From the NCBI GenBank assembly GCA_046350455.1, contig JAXMAM010000017.1:1-63806 (forward strand): 63,806 nucleotides of DNA. The letters are read 5' to 3'. Source of the DNA: CAZXGD01 sp046350455 (lineage in GTDB: Bacteria; Planctomycetota; Phycisphaerae; Phycisphaerales; SM1A02). The stretch's first letter is position 1. The number at the start of each line of letters is the position of its first letter. Of this stretch, positions 33,441 to 43,623 are shown piece by piece. The position numbers were made by a program, and so were the translations under genes. The notes under the pieces are model-generated. The model had not been told where the DNA came from. It was given only the letters and a program-made list of their open reading frames with translations, and made no database searches.

Positions 33441-34116
33441 CGAAGCTGAAGATCTTCGCCGCGAAATGGAGACGCACCTCCTCATGCTCGAGGAGGATGC
33501 AAGGCGTGAAGGCCGCCTGGGTGCAGACGCCACAGCAGACGCGCAGCGGCGCTTCGGCAGTGCGGTAGCGCACTTCCAGGCTGCCATGGACACCATGCAC
33601 GCAGGCCAGCGAGCGCTGCGGCACATGGTGGTGGTCGCTGTGATCTGTGCAGCAACCGCGCTGGTCGGCGGCGTCATCCTGGGGATCGTGGCGCTGCGAT
33701 CGCTGCAGACCGACATGAGCGCCATTCGCCAGCAGATTGCAGCCTCCCAGTCCCCGCTCAACCAGCCCATGGTGACCTGCATCATCCTGCTGGGACGGTG
33801 GACAGATAGTTCTGGGAAGCCCTGTTCCATCCGCATGCCGGTGGCCAAGGACCAATGGGACAGCTGGGCCAAGTCAACCGGCCTGCAGTGCTCTGACGAT
33901 GAGATACCGGGCTTCCTCTGGTCTGCAAAGGGTCAGGTTGCCAAGGGATTGGGTATTCCAGAAGGCGTCAGTGTGTGGTTCACTGCTGAACGTGTCCAGG
34001 AGCTGCAGTCCATCGAGGCTGCAACAGACGCTGGCGCGTTCAAGAAGGTCACGGCCGACACGCAGACAGTCCGATGCGTGCCCAAGCCGTTGCTCGAGCG
34101 AGCCGTCTCGCCATAG
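33424..34116 (+). CDS. Membrane protein with permease-prefix-like N-terminus, PadR partner
   Basis: The 230-residue product starts at GTG 33424 inside the end of padR. Residues 1-60 (EAEDLRREMETHLLMLEED ... ADAQRRFGSAVAHF) resemble the prefix domain found before MacB/FtsX permeases in PadR-linked exporters. One membrane helix follows at about 68-92 (VVVAVICAATALVGGVILGIV), then an extracytoplasmic domain of about 130 residues that I do not recognise. No permease or ATPase follows, so it may be a derived sensor or a remnant of such a system. Confidence 0.7.
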   Translation: MPASRDEAEDLRREMETHLLMLEEDARREGRLGADATADAQRRFGSAVAHFQAAMDTMHAGQRALRHMVVVAVICAATALVGGVILGIVALRSLQTDMSAIRQQIAASQSPLNQPMVTCIILLGRWTDSSGKPCSIRMPVAKDQWDSWAKSTGLQCSDDEIPGFLWSAKGQVAKGLGIPEGVSVWFTAERVQELQSIEAATDAGAFKKVTADTQTVRCVPKPLLERAVSP

Positions 34117-34195
34117 ACGGCAGTTGCCACGCGCGGCAGAGTGCCGCACGGAGTCCAGCAGCTTGCATGCGTTCTTCTCTTGTGTGTGGTCCAAC

Positions 34196-34726
34196 ATGAA
34201 CAACGAAAGACCTGGCATGTCCAGCATCCACAGTGCTGCTGCTGTCCTGCGGCAGCACGCGATGGTTGCACTGGCTGCGTGCGCTGTGGGGCTCACGCCA
34301 GCCATCGCCTGCGCCGATGAGCCTGCGATCGAACCCGTGCTGATTCTGGTGGACGGCATGAAGGCTGCCACCGACACGCTCCTTGCGGAGGGCGTGCTGC
34401 TGGAGCCAGGCGATCCGCTGCTCCCAGGCGACCTGGTGCTGGTGGGCGCCATGATCAATGAGAGTCCGGCCGCAGCCCCGCTCATCATCGACGGCAACTT
34501 CTTCACCCTGGACGAGGGCACGGTGCTCTACACCGTGGACCCAGTCACTCCGTCCACGCGCTGCGCATGCAAGTGCGGCACCACCTGGCGCACCTTGCCG
34601 CTGAACTCCAGCGACTGCGCCGCATGGGGGCAGGAGAACATGGTGGGCCGCACCTGCATTGACCCATCCACGGGCCAGGTTGCGGTGTGGACGGAGTGCG
34701 CTCAGGTGACTGGAATCAACCCCTGA
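34196..34726 (+). CDS. Secreted cysteine-containing protein of unknown function
   Basis: The 176-residue product has a signal peptide (AMVALAACAVGLTPAIACA). Acidic, hydrophobic repeats follow (LLEPGDPLLPGDLVLVGAM) and a C-terminal part with CACKCGTTW and further cysteines, which may pair as disulfides. The start at 34196 is the best ATG, and one seven codons later is also possible. No ribosome site or family is recognised. It lies alone between the PadR pair and the PerR-katG unit. Confidence 0.6.
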   Translation: MNNERPGMSSIHSAAAVLRQHAMVALAACAVGLTPAIACADEPAIEPVLILVDGMKAATDTLLAEGVLLEPGDPLLPGDLVLVGAMINESPAAAPLIIDGNFFTLDEGTVLYTVDPVTPSTRCACKCGTTWRTLPLNSSDCAAWGQENMVGRTCIDPSTGQVAVWTECAQVTGINP

Positions 34727-34743
34727 TGCTGGCTTTCTGGATA

Positions 34744-34782
34744 GTGTCTACTTCTTGACACGTTCCAGAAAAGACCTACGAT
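34744..34782 (+). promoter_or_regulatory. Promoter and dyad operator of the perR-like/katG unit
   Basis: TTGACA (34755-34760), a 16-nt spacer and TACGAT (34777-34782) form a strong promoter whose start falls on the ATG at 34789. The dyad GTGTC-n8-GACAC (34744-34761) covers the -35 box and is a good candidate operator for the Fur-family product, suggesting autoregulation. Confidence 0.65.
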
Positions 34783-34788
34783 GGCTGG

Positions 34789-35214
34789 ATGCCCTCTGAC
34801 CCAGCCGACACCCTCCGCAGCCACGGCGTGCAGGTCACTGCACAGCGCCTGGCGGTGCTGAGGGCAGTGTCGGAGCACCCGCATTGCACGGCAGACCAGG
34901 TGGTGGAGGCGGTCTGCTCGCAGATCGGCTCCATCTCGCGGCAGGCGGTGTACGACGCACTGGGCGTGCTGGCAGACAAGGGGATCATCCGGCGCATTCA
35001 GCCAGCTGGGTCGCCAGCGCGGTTTGAGGACCGCGTGGGCGACAACCACCACCACTTCATCTGCCGAACCTGCAGCACCACCGTGGACGTGGACTGCGCG
35101 GTGGGCGCAGCGCCCTGCCTGAAGGCCGCTGGCATGAAGGGCTACTCCATTGACGAAGCAGAAGTGATCTATTGGGGCACGTGTCCTGCGTGCCGCAAGA
35201 ACGCAGCCACCTGA
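34789..35214 (+). CDS. Fur family regulator, PerR-like
   Basis: The 141-residue protein has the winged helix (LRSHGVQVTAQRLAVLRAV ... ISRQAVYDALGVLADKGII). The metal site NHHHFICRTCSTTVDVDC is present, and a second CPAC near the C-terminus completes a structural zinc Cys4. PerR proteins use iron to sense peroxide. The direct downstream katG, 14 nt away, fits a PerR or FurA role rather than iron uptake. The message appears leaderless. Confidence 0.9.
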   Translation: MPSDPADTLRSHGVQVTAQRLAVLRAVSEHPHCTADQVVEAVCSQIGSISRQAVYDALGVLADKGIIRRIQPAGSPARFEDRVGDNHHHFICRTCSTTVDVDCAVGAAPCLKAAGMKGYSIDEAEVIYWGTCPACRKNAAT

Positions 35215-35228
35215 GCACACCACACACC

Positions 35229-37469
<2,241 letters not shown>

Positions 37470-37475
37470 GGCGCG

Positions 37476-37961
37476 CTATCCCCGCATCGCAGCCTCAATG
37501 GCAGCGTGGTCAATCTTGCCCATGGTCATCATGGCTTGGAACACGCGCTTGGCCACCTCAGGGTCTGCGTGCGTGACGCCCTGCCAGAGCACCACAGGCG
37601 TGATCTGCCAGGAGATGCCCCACTTGTCCTTGCACCAGCCGCACGCGCTCTCCTTGCCGCCGTTCTGCACAATGGCGTTCCAGTAGCGGTCTGTCTCTGC
37701 CTGGTTGTCTGTGGCCACCATGAAAGAGAAGGCTTCGTTGTGCGTGAATGCCGGCCCGCCGTTCAGGCCAAAGCACGGCGTGCCAAGCACCGTGAATTCC
37801 ACCGTGAGCACGTCGCCCTTCTTGCCGGATGGAAAGTCAGCCGGAGCGCGGTTCACCGAGGTGACTGCAGAGTTGGGAAACGTGCGCGCGTAGAAACGGG
37901 CTGCTTCTTCTGCGTCGCCGTTGAACCAGAGGCAGATGGAGTTCTTGGCAGGCGTGGTCAT
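37476..37961 (-). CDS. VOC/PhnB-like family protein
   Basis: The 161-residue protein has the split VOC fold of the PhnB/3-demethylubiquinone methyltransferase-like group: ICLWFNGDAEEAARFYARTFP, then LTVEFTVLGTPCFGLNGGPAF, FMVATDNQAETDRYW and CKDKWGISWQITPVVL. Most members have no known activity despite the name. It overlaps the stop of the upstream methyltransferase by 4 nt, so the two are probably co-translated. It converges on katG, 6 nt apart. Confidence 0.85.
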   Translation of the reverse strand: MTTPAKNSICLWFNGDAEEAARFYARTFPNSAVTSVNRAPADFPSGKKGDVLTVEFTVLGTPCFGLNGGPAFTHNEAFSFMVATDNQAETDRYWNAIVQNGGKESACGWCKDKWGISWQITPVVLWQGVTHADPEVAKRVFQAMMTMGKIDHAAIEAAMRG

Positions 37962-38731
37962 GCTTGGAGCGTACGCCAAGGCACACGCTCACACACTGCG
38001 ACGCGATAGCCAAGGTCCATCTCCTGAAGCCCCATCACATGCCGGTGCCGCTCCATCCAGACACCGCTTGCAAGATCGCGCTCCAGCGCTGCCAGCCCCT
38101 GCGCTGAATCAATGCGCGCAAAGCTGGAGATGGCGCTGCGCACATGTGCATCCAGGTAGCAGTGCGGACGCCGCCAGTATGCGCACAGCATGCCATCCAT
38201 GCAGTCATGAGGGATGGGCACAGCAGCCATCGTGACGCGTGCGCCTGGAATGGCGCGCTGCAGCATGGCCACCAGTGATGCTTCAGCGGGAAAGATCGTG
38301 CGGTCGTGCGCCAGGATCTGCGGGAAGTACTCCTCTGTCAGCCAGAACGGCGCCGTGTCTGGCACCCAAGTGAGCAGCACCAGGCGTTGCCGCGACACGC
38401 GCGCCATCTCCTCCAGCCCCTGTTGCATGTTTGGCCAGTGGTGCGCACTGAGGATGGCCATGGCTGCATCCACCGAGGCATCCGCCATCGGAAGCGCTTC
38501 GGCAGAACCCTGCAGACAGGGTGCTGCGCCAGGCGCGCGCTGCTGCATCATGACCGTGGATGGCTCCACAGCAAGGACCGTGCGATCAGCGGGCTCATAG
38601 GAACCCGCACCTGCGCCGACATTCACCACGCTCTGCGCTGGCCCCAACGCTGCGTGGATGGCCGCTGCAATCCGCGGATCAGGGCGCCGCAGCGTGGCAT
38701 AGCCGCGGCCGATGGTGTCGTAGAGCGCCAT
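37958..38731 (-). CDS. SAM-dependent methyltransferase, class I
   Basis: The 257-residue protein has the SAM-binding glycine loop SVVNVGAGAGSYEP, an acidic end of strand 2 (VLAVEPSTVMM), and DASVDAAMAILSAHHW at motif II. This fits UbiE/Methyltransf_11-type enzymes. The substrate is unknown. ATG 38731 (MALYDTIGRGY) is preferred over upstream codons by family start. It is divergent from the kinase gene, about 100 nt away, and coupled to the VOC gene. Confidence 0.88.
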   Translation of the reverse strand: MALYDTIGRGYATLRRPDPRIAAAIHAALGPAQSVVNVGAGAGSYEPADRTVLAVEPSTVMMQQRAPGAAPCLQGSAEALPMADASVDAAMAILSAHHWPNMQQGLEEMARVSRQRLVLLTWVPDTAPFWLTEEYFPQILAHDRTIFPAEASLVAMLQRAIPGARVTMAAVPIPHDCMDGMLCAYWRRPHCYLDAHVRSAISSFARIDSAQGLAALERDLASGVWMERHRHVMGLQEMDLGYRVAVCERVPWRTLQA

Positions 38732-38821
38732 GCAAAGGGCGGATCCTAGAGACGCGCGACTGCCCGCGGACGGCCACCGCAGCAGGGCACCACCGTGCCA
38801 GGGCACCACCGTGCCGTCCCG

Positions 38822-38827
38822 TACACT
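38822..38827 (+). promoter_or_regulatory. -10 element of a leaderless promoter (kinase gene)
   Basis: TACACT ends 8 nt before the ATG at 38836, with no ribosome site. Confidence 0.5.
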
Positions 38828-38835
38828 TCCGGCAC

Positions 38836-41632
38836 ATGCAGCCTGCTTCCATCGGCCCGTTCCGGATTGAGCGCGAACTCGGCCGCGGCGGCATGGGAGA
38901 GGTCTACCTGGCCACCGACACGCGGCTGGACCGCCAGGTGGCCATCAAGGCCCTGCCAGCACAGCTTGCTCAAGACCCAGACAGGCTGGCGCGCTTCCAG
39001 CGCGAAGCCAAGGTGCTGGCGTCGCTCAACCACCCTGGCATTGGCGCCATCTTCGGACTGGAAGAGGCCAACGGGCAGGTCTACCTCATCCTGGAGCACA
39101 TTCCGGGCGAGACGCTGGCGGACCGCCTGGCCAAGGGGCCAGTTCCGCTGGACGAAGCGCTGGAGCTGGCCGTGCAGATTGCGCAGGCCCTGGAGGCTGC
39201 GCATGAGAAGGGCATCATCCACCGCGACCTGAAGCCAAGCAACGTGATGGTCACCGCGGATGGCGTGCTCAAGGTGGTGGACTTTGGGCTGGCCCGCGCT
39301 GCAGAGGATGCGCCAGCGTCCTCCATCACACCGTCGCTGGCAGACTCGCCCACCATGACTTCGCCAGCGCGGATCCAGCATTCGCCCACCATTCCGGGCG
39401 CCATCCTGGGCACGGCTGGCTACATGTCGCCCGAGCAGGCACGCGGCAAGCAGGTGGACAAGCGCTCGGACATCTTCTCGTTTGGCTGCGTGCTGTACGA
39501 GATGCTTTCTGGCGCTGCGCCCTTTGGCGGCGAGACAGTGGCCGACGCCATCGGGGCCACGCTGCACAAGGAGTCGGACCTCAATCTGCTGCCGCCAGCC
39601 ACTCCCAAGCGCGTGCGCGCCCTGCTGGAGAACTGCCTGGCCAAGGATCGCCGCAACCGGCTGCACGACATCGGCGACGCGCGCATCGAGCTAGAGCGGG
39701 CGATCAGCGGGCAGGAGTGGACAGCGCCGGCGGCATCCATCGCAGGCCCCCGGCGGAAGCCGTGGATCACCGTCAGCGCAGGGTGCGCCATCGCGCTGCT
39801 GGCTGCGGCCGGAGGTTGGATGCTAGCTCATCGGCTGGCAGGCCCAGCGCCAGTGGCGTCTGCGCAGACATTCCATGTCTCCACCACTGTGCCAAGCACG
39901 CCGCGGTTGAACGAACTGTCGGGCATCGCGCCGGATGCCAGCTTTCTGGTCTACACCGCCTGGCCCGAACTCGATCCAGACAGCACCAAGCCCCAGGGCG
40001 TGCTGGTGGTGCGGCGCCTGGACCGCGACGAGACCACCATCATCGAGGGCTCCGAGGGCGCCAGGAACGCTGCGCTCTCGCCGGACGGACGTTGGGTGGC
40101 GTTTTCCAGCGCCAGGGACCGCGCTGGGACGCGATTCAGCCTAAAGCGGGTTGCGCTGGACCATGGGCGTCCCTCGGCCAAGCCTGAACTCATCATGGAT
40201 CTCCCTCAGGGAAGCCGGTTCCAGATTGGCTGGGCATCCGACCGCGAGGTGGTATTCGCATCGGACTTGCAGGGAAGTCCATCAGCGCTGTGATGGCGTC
40301 AGGCGGCGAACCTCGCGTGGTGCTGGACGAGAAGCGCTTGCCGGTGTCGAGAAGGATGGGCTGATTTCATTCCGCTGCCAAGGCGGCGGTCCATCCTGGC
40401 CACGCACTTTGTCGTGGCTGGCGAAAGGGGTCAAGGTGAGCGTCGAAGTCGTGGACCTTGCTGCGGGAACGCGGTCCCGCTGCTCTCCGATGCAGGCGGG
40501 GCAGGCTGATCTCAGATGGCACGTCCGGCGGGCATCTGCTGGTGGCGCCAGACCCCAGCACAAGCGGCTGATCGCAGTGCCCTTTGACCTCTCCACGCTT
40601 CGCATGCTGGGTGAGCCGATCACCGGGTGGAGCGGCAGCGCAATCAGCAATTCGGCCTCTCGTCCAATGGAACGTTGGCTCTGTTCACGCGCCCGTCAGC
40701 GATTGCAGAGCGGCGTCTTGCCTGGCTGGATGAGAAGGGGCAGGCCAATCCATCCAGGACCTGCGCGTGCCTACTCGGAAATCGCGATCTCTCCTGATGG
40801 CGGGCGTGTACTGGCGAACATGGAAGCCATCAATCCGGGCAGTGAAGCGAGGCTGTTCGTTCGGACCTCGCTCGTCGCACCTTCACGCATCCAGTCCAGG
40901 GCATAGTCATGGGCCTGGTGTAAGGCCCCAACCGGACAACGTTTCGCGCACGGTTCCTTGCCAACGACGAGTTCTCGATCGTGGATCGGCCAGCGAGCGG
41001 GTCGGGCCAGACGGTCAAGATGTACTCGCCGCTTTCCGAGCGATATGTGCTGCCGTCGGCGTGGTCGCCTGATGGCCAGACGCTTGCGATCGTCCCGATG
41101 GACATGAAAAATCTCGCAGAGCGACGTGCTGATGCTGGAGCAGGACACAGCAGCGGAGGACGAAGTGGAAGGCCTCGCCCTATCTCCGTTCGCCCGCAGT
41201 TAGCGCCCTGCGATTCTCGCCTGATGTAGGCGTGCTGTTGTTCTGTGGAATCCGGCGCGCCAGTACGCCCGCCTGCAATTTCACCGGCGCTGGATCTGGA
41301 AGCGGACACCCAGTCAGGCCGCCTGCAGGTTTCCACCAACGGGCACGACGGCGCCGCATGGATGGGCCAGACGGCACAGAAGGCTTCGGTTCGTGGACGG
41401 CGAGAAGCAGGTGGTGAGCGTGGAGGTGAAGACCGAACCCACCCTTTCCGCCTCGGTCCCCGCGCGCGCAAGTCTTCTACAGCATCAAGGACTTGAAGAC
41501 CAGGGCTTACTGGGCGCCCGATGGCCGCCTGATGGTCATCCTGGAAGGCGAGAACGAGCGCTCAGGCGCATTGACCTGGTGATCAGCGCTTCGCCGAGGA
41601 GCTCGCGCCAAGGCCAGACCCGTGACAAGTAG
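38836..41632 (+). pseudogene. Ser/Thr protein kinase with TolB-like propeller, broken by frameshifts
   Basis: Bases 38836-40293 stay open for 485 residues: a full Hanks-type kinase domain (GRGGMGEVYLA, AIKAL, IIHRDLKPSNV, VDFGLA, GYMSPEQARG), one membrane helix (about 315-335) and the first propeller blades. From about 40290 the propeller goes on in all three frames by turns: SGGEPRVVLDEK, then RLIAVPFDLSTLRMLGEPI, then YSEIAISPDGGRVLANMEA, then SAWSPDGQTLAIVP, and a last piece with TRAYWAPDGRLMVILEGENE near 41500-41550. At least eight indels are needed. Intact homologues run about 850-900 residues. Sequence error and true decay are both possible. Confidence 0.8.
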
Positions 41633-41668
41633 GACCTGGCGGTTTCCGCCATGGACATGATGCTGCGG

Positions 41669-41996
41669 GTGGACCAAGGCCGCAGGCGGGAACCGCGGCC
41701 TGGTTGCCGAACGCGCCGCGCAGCGCGCGGATGCCACCCCCGCCGCCGCTCAGCGCACGCGCCCCACGTTGGACTGAGTCGGGCTGGCGGGATTTGACAC
41801 CCGCCCGCGCCGCGAACAGGGGCGGGTGCCACAATGACGCTGCGGACGCGGTGCCGTGGATGGACCAGGCCGCGAGGCCTTGAGGCCAGCCGCGGCGCCG
41901 CGGACACAGACGCGCGCGGCGCGCGGATGCCGCAGCCTGACGAACGGAAGAGCGGAGGCGAATGCCCTCCGCTTTGGGATGAGTCGGGCTGGCGGT
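41669..41996. repeat. Two degenerate ~130-bp direct repeat blocks about 200 bp apart
   Basis: Blocks near 41669-41790 and 41862-41996 share GTGGACCA/GGACCAGGCCGC, GCGCGCGGATGCC (41723, 41919) and TGAGTCGGGCTGGCGG (41775, 41980), in the same order with small gaps. The last shared part is the 3' end of a tRNA-Pro-like sequence on the minus strand, so the repeat may be a duplicated tRNA region. Confidence 0.55.
41777..41806 (-). other. Isolated tRNA-like 3' half (T-arm and acceptor)
   Basis: On the minus strand a T-arm (GGCGGG, a loop with one extra base, CCCGCC) is followed by AGCCCGA. This matches the 3' end of tRNA-Pro. No anticodon or D-arm is found upstream, so it is a fragment. Confidence 0.45.
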
Positions 41997-42050
41997 TGAA
42001 CCCGACCTTTTTGACCCCGATCAAACGCGCTACCAGGCGCGCCTGGCCCG
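41984..42050 (-). pseudogene. Defective tRNA-Pro-like sequence
   Basis: The minus strand reads CGGGC, a D-arm with CCTGGTAGCGCG, an anticodon arm TTTGA-TCGGGG-TCAAA, a damaged T-arm and AGCCCGA. The order fits tRNA-Pro(CGG). However, the anticodon loop has six bases instead of seven, and both the 5' acceptor region and the T-arm lack bases. It would not fold normally as written. Confidence 0.45.
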
Positions 42051-42102
42051 TGACCTGTGCTGTCACCCGAACTCTGAAGCCTGAAGCGCCCAGGCGCTGG
42101 AA

Positions 42103-42187
42103 CGGACAGGGCGGGATTCGAACCCGCGATGCAGTTGCCGCGCTACGGCGACATGCCTCCTTCAACCGCTCGGACACCTGGCATCCA
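42103..42187 (-). pseudogene. Defective tRNA-Ser-like sequence
   Basis: The minus strand has a Ser-type D-arm (TCCGAGCGGTTGAAGGAG) and a long variable arm (GTCGCCG/CGGCAAC). A perfect T-arm (GCGGG TTCGAAT CCCGC) and a CCTGTCC acceptor strand follow. The anticodon arm of about 17 nt is missing between the D-arm and the variable arm. It lies just before truB in the error-rich stretch. Confidence 0.5.
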
Positions 42188-42254
42188 GGGAGGACCGATT
42201 GTAGGAGCCCACATTTCGGCAAGGACCCGGGCAACCAAGCCGCAGAGCGTCCGC

Positions 42255-43028
42255 ATGCTCAGGCGCCGGCGCCCCTGCCCGCACCCGTCGCCGCCGTTGA
42301 ATGGCATCTTTGCGGTGGACAAGCCGCTGGGCATCAGCAGCATGCGCGCTGTCTCGGTGGTGCGCCGCTGCGCTGGCGGCGCGCGCACTGGCCACGCGGG
42401 CACGCTGGATCCGCTGGCCACGGGCGTGCTGGTGATGGCCATCGGCCCCAGCACGCGGCGCATCGAAAGCCTGATGGCCACAGACAAGCGCTACGAGACT
42501 CGCATTGACCTGAGCGCGTTCACCACCACCGACGACACCGAGGGCGAGCGCACCGAGGTTTCCGTGGACCGCTTCGGCGCGCCCTGCCGCCACCACCATC
42601 CGCCACGCTTCTGCGCGAGCAGTTCACTGGCACCATCCTGCAGCGCCCGCCCGCCTTCAGCGCTGTGAAGGTTTGGGCGGCCGCCGCGCCTACGCGCTAG
42701 CCCGCGCCGGCAAGGCCCGCAACCAGCGCACAAAAAAAAAAAAAAAAACGAAGCCGTGACGATCCACTCGGTTGAACTGCGCGCCTACGAATGGCCCTGG
42801 CTTGACCTGGCCATCCACTGTGGCAAGGGCACGTACGTGCGGTCGCTGGCGCGTGAACTGGGCCAGGCGCTGGGCACCGGCGGCCACTGCGCCAGCATTC
42901 GGCGCACGGCCGTGGGGCTGTTCACGATTGACCAGGCGGTGCCGCTTGAGCAGGTGCCGCAGCCTCTGACGCAAGCTTGGCTTTCCGAGCGCGCCGTTCT
43001 GCCAGATGCACCGCCAGCATCAGCATGA
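42255..43028 (+). pseudogene. truB: tRNA pseudouridine-55 synthase, frameshifted in this sequence
   Basis: TruB makes pseudouridine 55 in the T-loop of tRNAs. The first part (NGIFAVDKPLGISS, GHAGTLDPLATGVLVMAIG with the catalytic Asp, YETRIDLS) runs to about 42580. The frame then changes: TLLREQFTGTILQRPPAFSAVKV is in another frame, GGRRAYALARAGK in a third, and a 17-A run at 42732-42748 shifts it again before VTIHSVELRAYEW. The tail to 43028 (GTYVRSLARELGQALGTGG) is intact. At least three indels break it. A near-essential single-copy gene in this state suggests sequence error. It overlaps lspA convergently. Confidence 0.85.
42732..42748 (+). repeat. 17-nt poly-A run inside truB
   Basis: Seventeen consecutive A residues occur in otherwise GC-rich coding DNA, replacing the codons between ARAGK and VTIHS of TruB. 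No other homopolymer this long was noticed in the window. Confidence 0.9.
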
Positions 43029-43608
43029 GCATGCCGGCGATCAGCTCTGTGTCTGCCACGTTGAACACCCAGGGGAACCACTCGTTGCTGCCGCCGGGCC
43101 AGTGCAGGTCAAAGGGCAGCGTGCGCCGAGGAAACAGGTTCATGAAATCGCGCACGGCCCCCACCGTGACGCGGTCGTACATGTTGCCAATGCCGCCAGC
43201 CAGCACCAGCCCAATGCCCACGTGCGCCAACGTGGTGCCGCGGTACGTGTAGCGCCCAAAGATGTACAGGGCTGCTGTGACCGCCAGCACAGTGAAGCCG
43301 ATGAACAGCGGCCCGCGCCCCTGCCCCAATCCAAACACAGCACCGTGATTGAGCACCAGGCGGAAGTCCAAAATGCGCCCCGGGATGGCTTCCACCCCGG
43401 GATGCCACGGAATCTGATACTCGGGGTGCCCTGCCACCTCGCGGTAGCTGAAGCGCACAGGCTCCAGCCCCACGTTCTTGAACGCCCAGTCCTTGCTCCA
43501 CAGGTCCAGCGCCAACGCCAGCGAGAACGTGACCGCCAGCACTGCCCATGCGCGTGCCGAGCGCCAAGCGAGTTCACCGTGTGGCTGGCTCATGCGCTGC
43601 TCTGCCAT
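42922..43608 (-). CDS. lspA: Lipoprotein signal peptidase (signal peptidase II)
   Basis: LspA cleaves the signal peptide of diacylated prolipoproteins in the inner membrane, and this window encodes several clients. The 228-residue protein has four main helices and the two catalytic aspartates in GNMYDRV and FNVADTELIAG. The conserved LNHGAVFGLGQG is present too. It is longer than the usual 160-170 residues through an N-terminal lead, an insert after the first helix and a C-terminal Ala/Pro/Arg tail. The last 107 nt overlap the convergent truB. Confidence 0.93.
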   Translation of the reverse strand: MAEQRMSQPHGELAWRSARAWAVLAVTFSLALALDLWSKDWAFKNVGLEPVRFSYREVAGHPEYQIPWHPGVEAIPGRILDFRLVLNHGAVFGLGQGRGPLFIGFTVLAVTAALYIFGRYTYRGTTLAHVGIGLVLAGGIGNMYDRVTVGAVRDFMNLFPRRTLPFDLHWPGGSNEWFPWVFNVADTELIAGMLMLMLAVHLAERRARKAKLASEAAAPAQAAPPGQS

Positions 43609-43623
43609 ACAACCCGCGAGCGC

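Noticed and set aside
41536..42234. Minus-strand open frame of 232 codons near the tRNA-like remnants
   Set aside because: It reads through repeat and tRNA-like DNA and matches no protein pattern.
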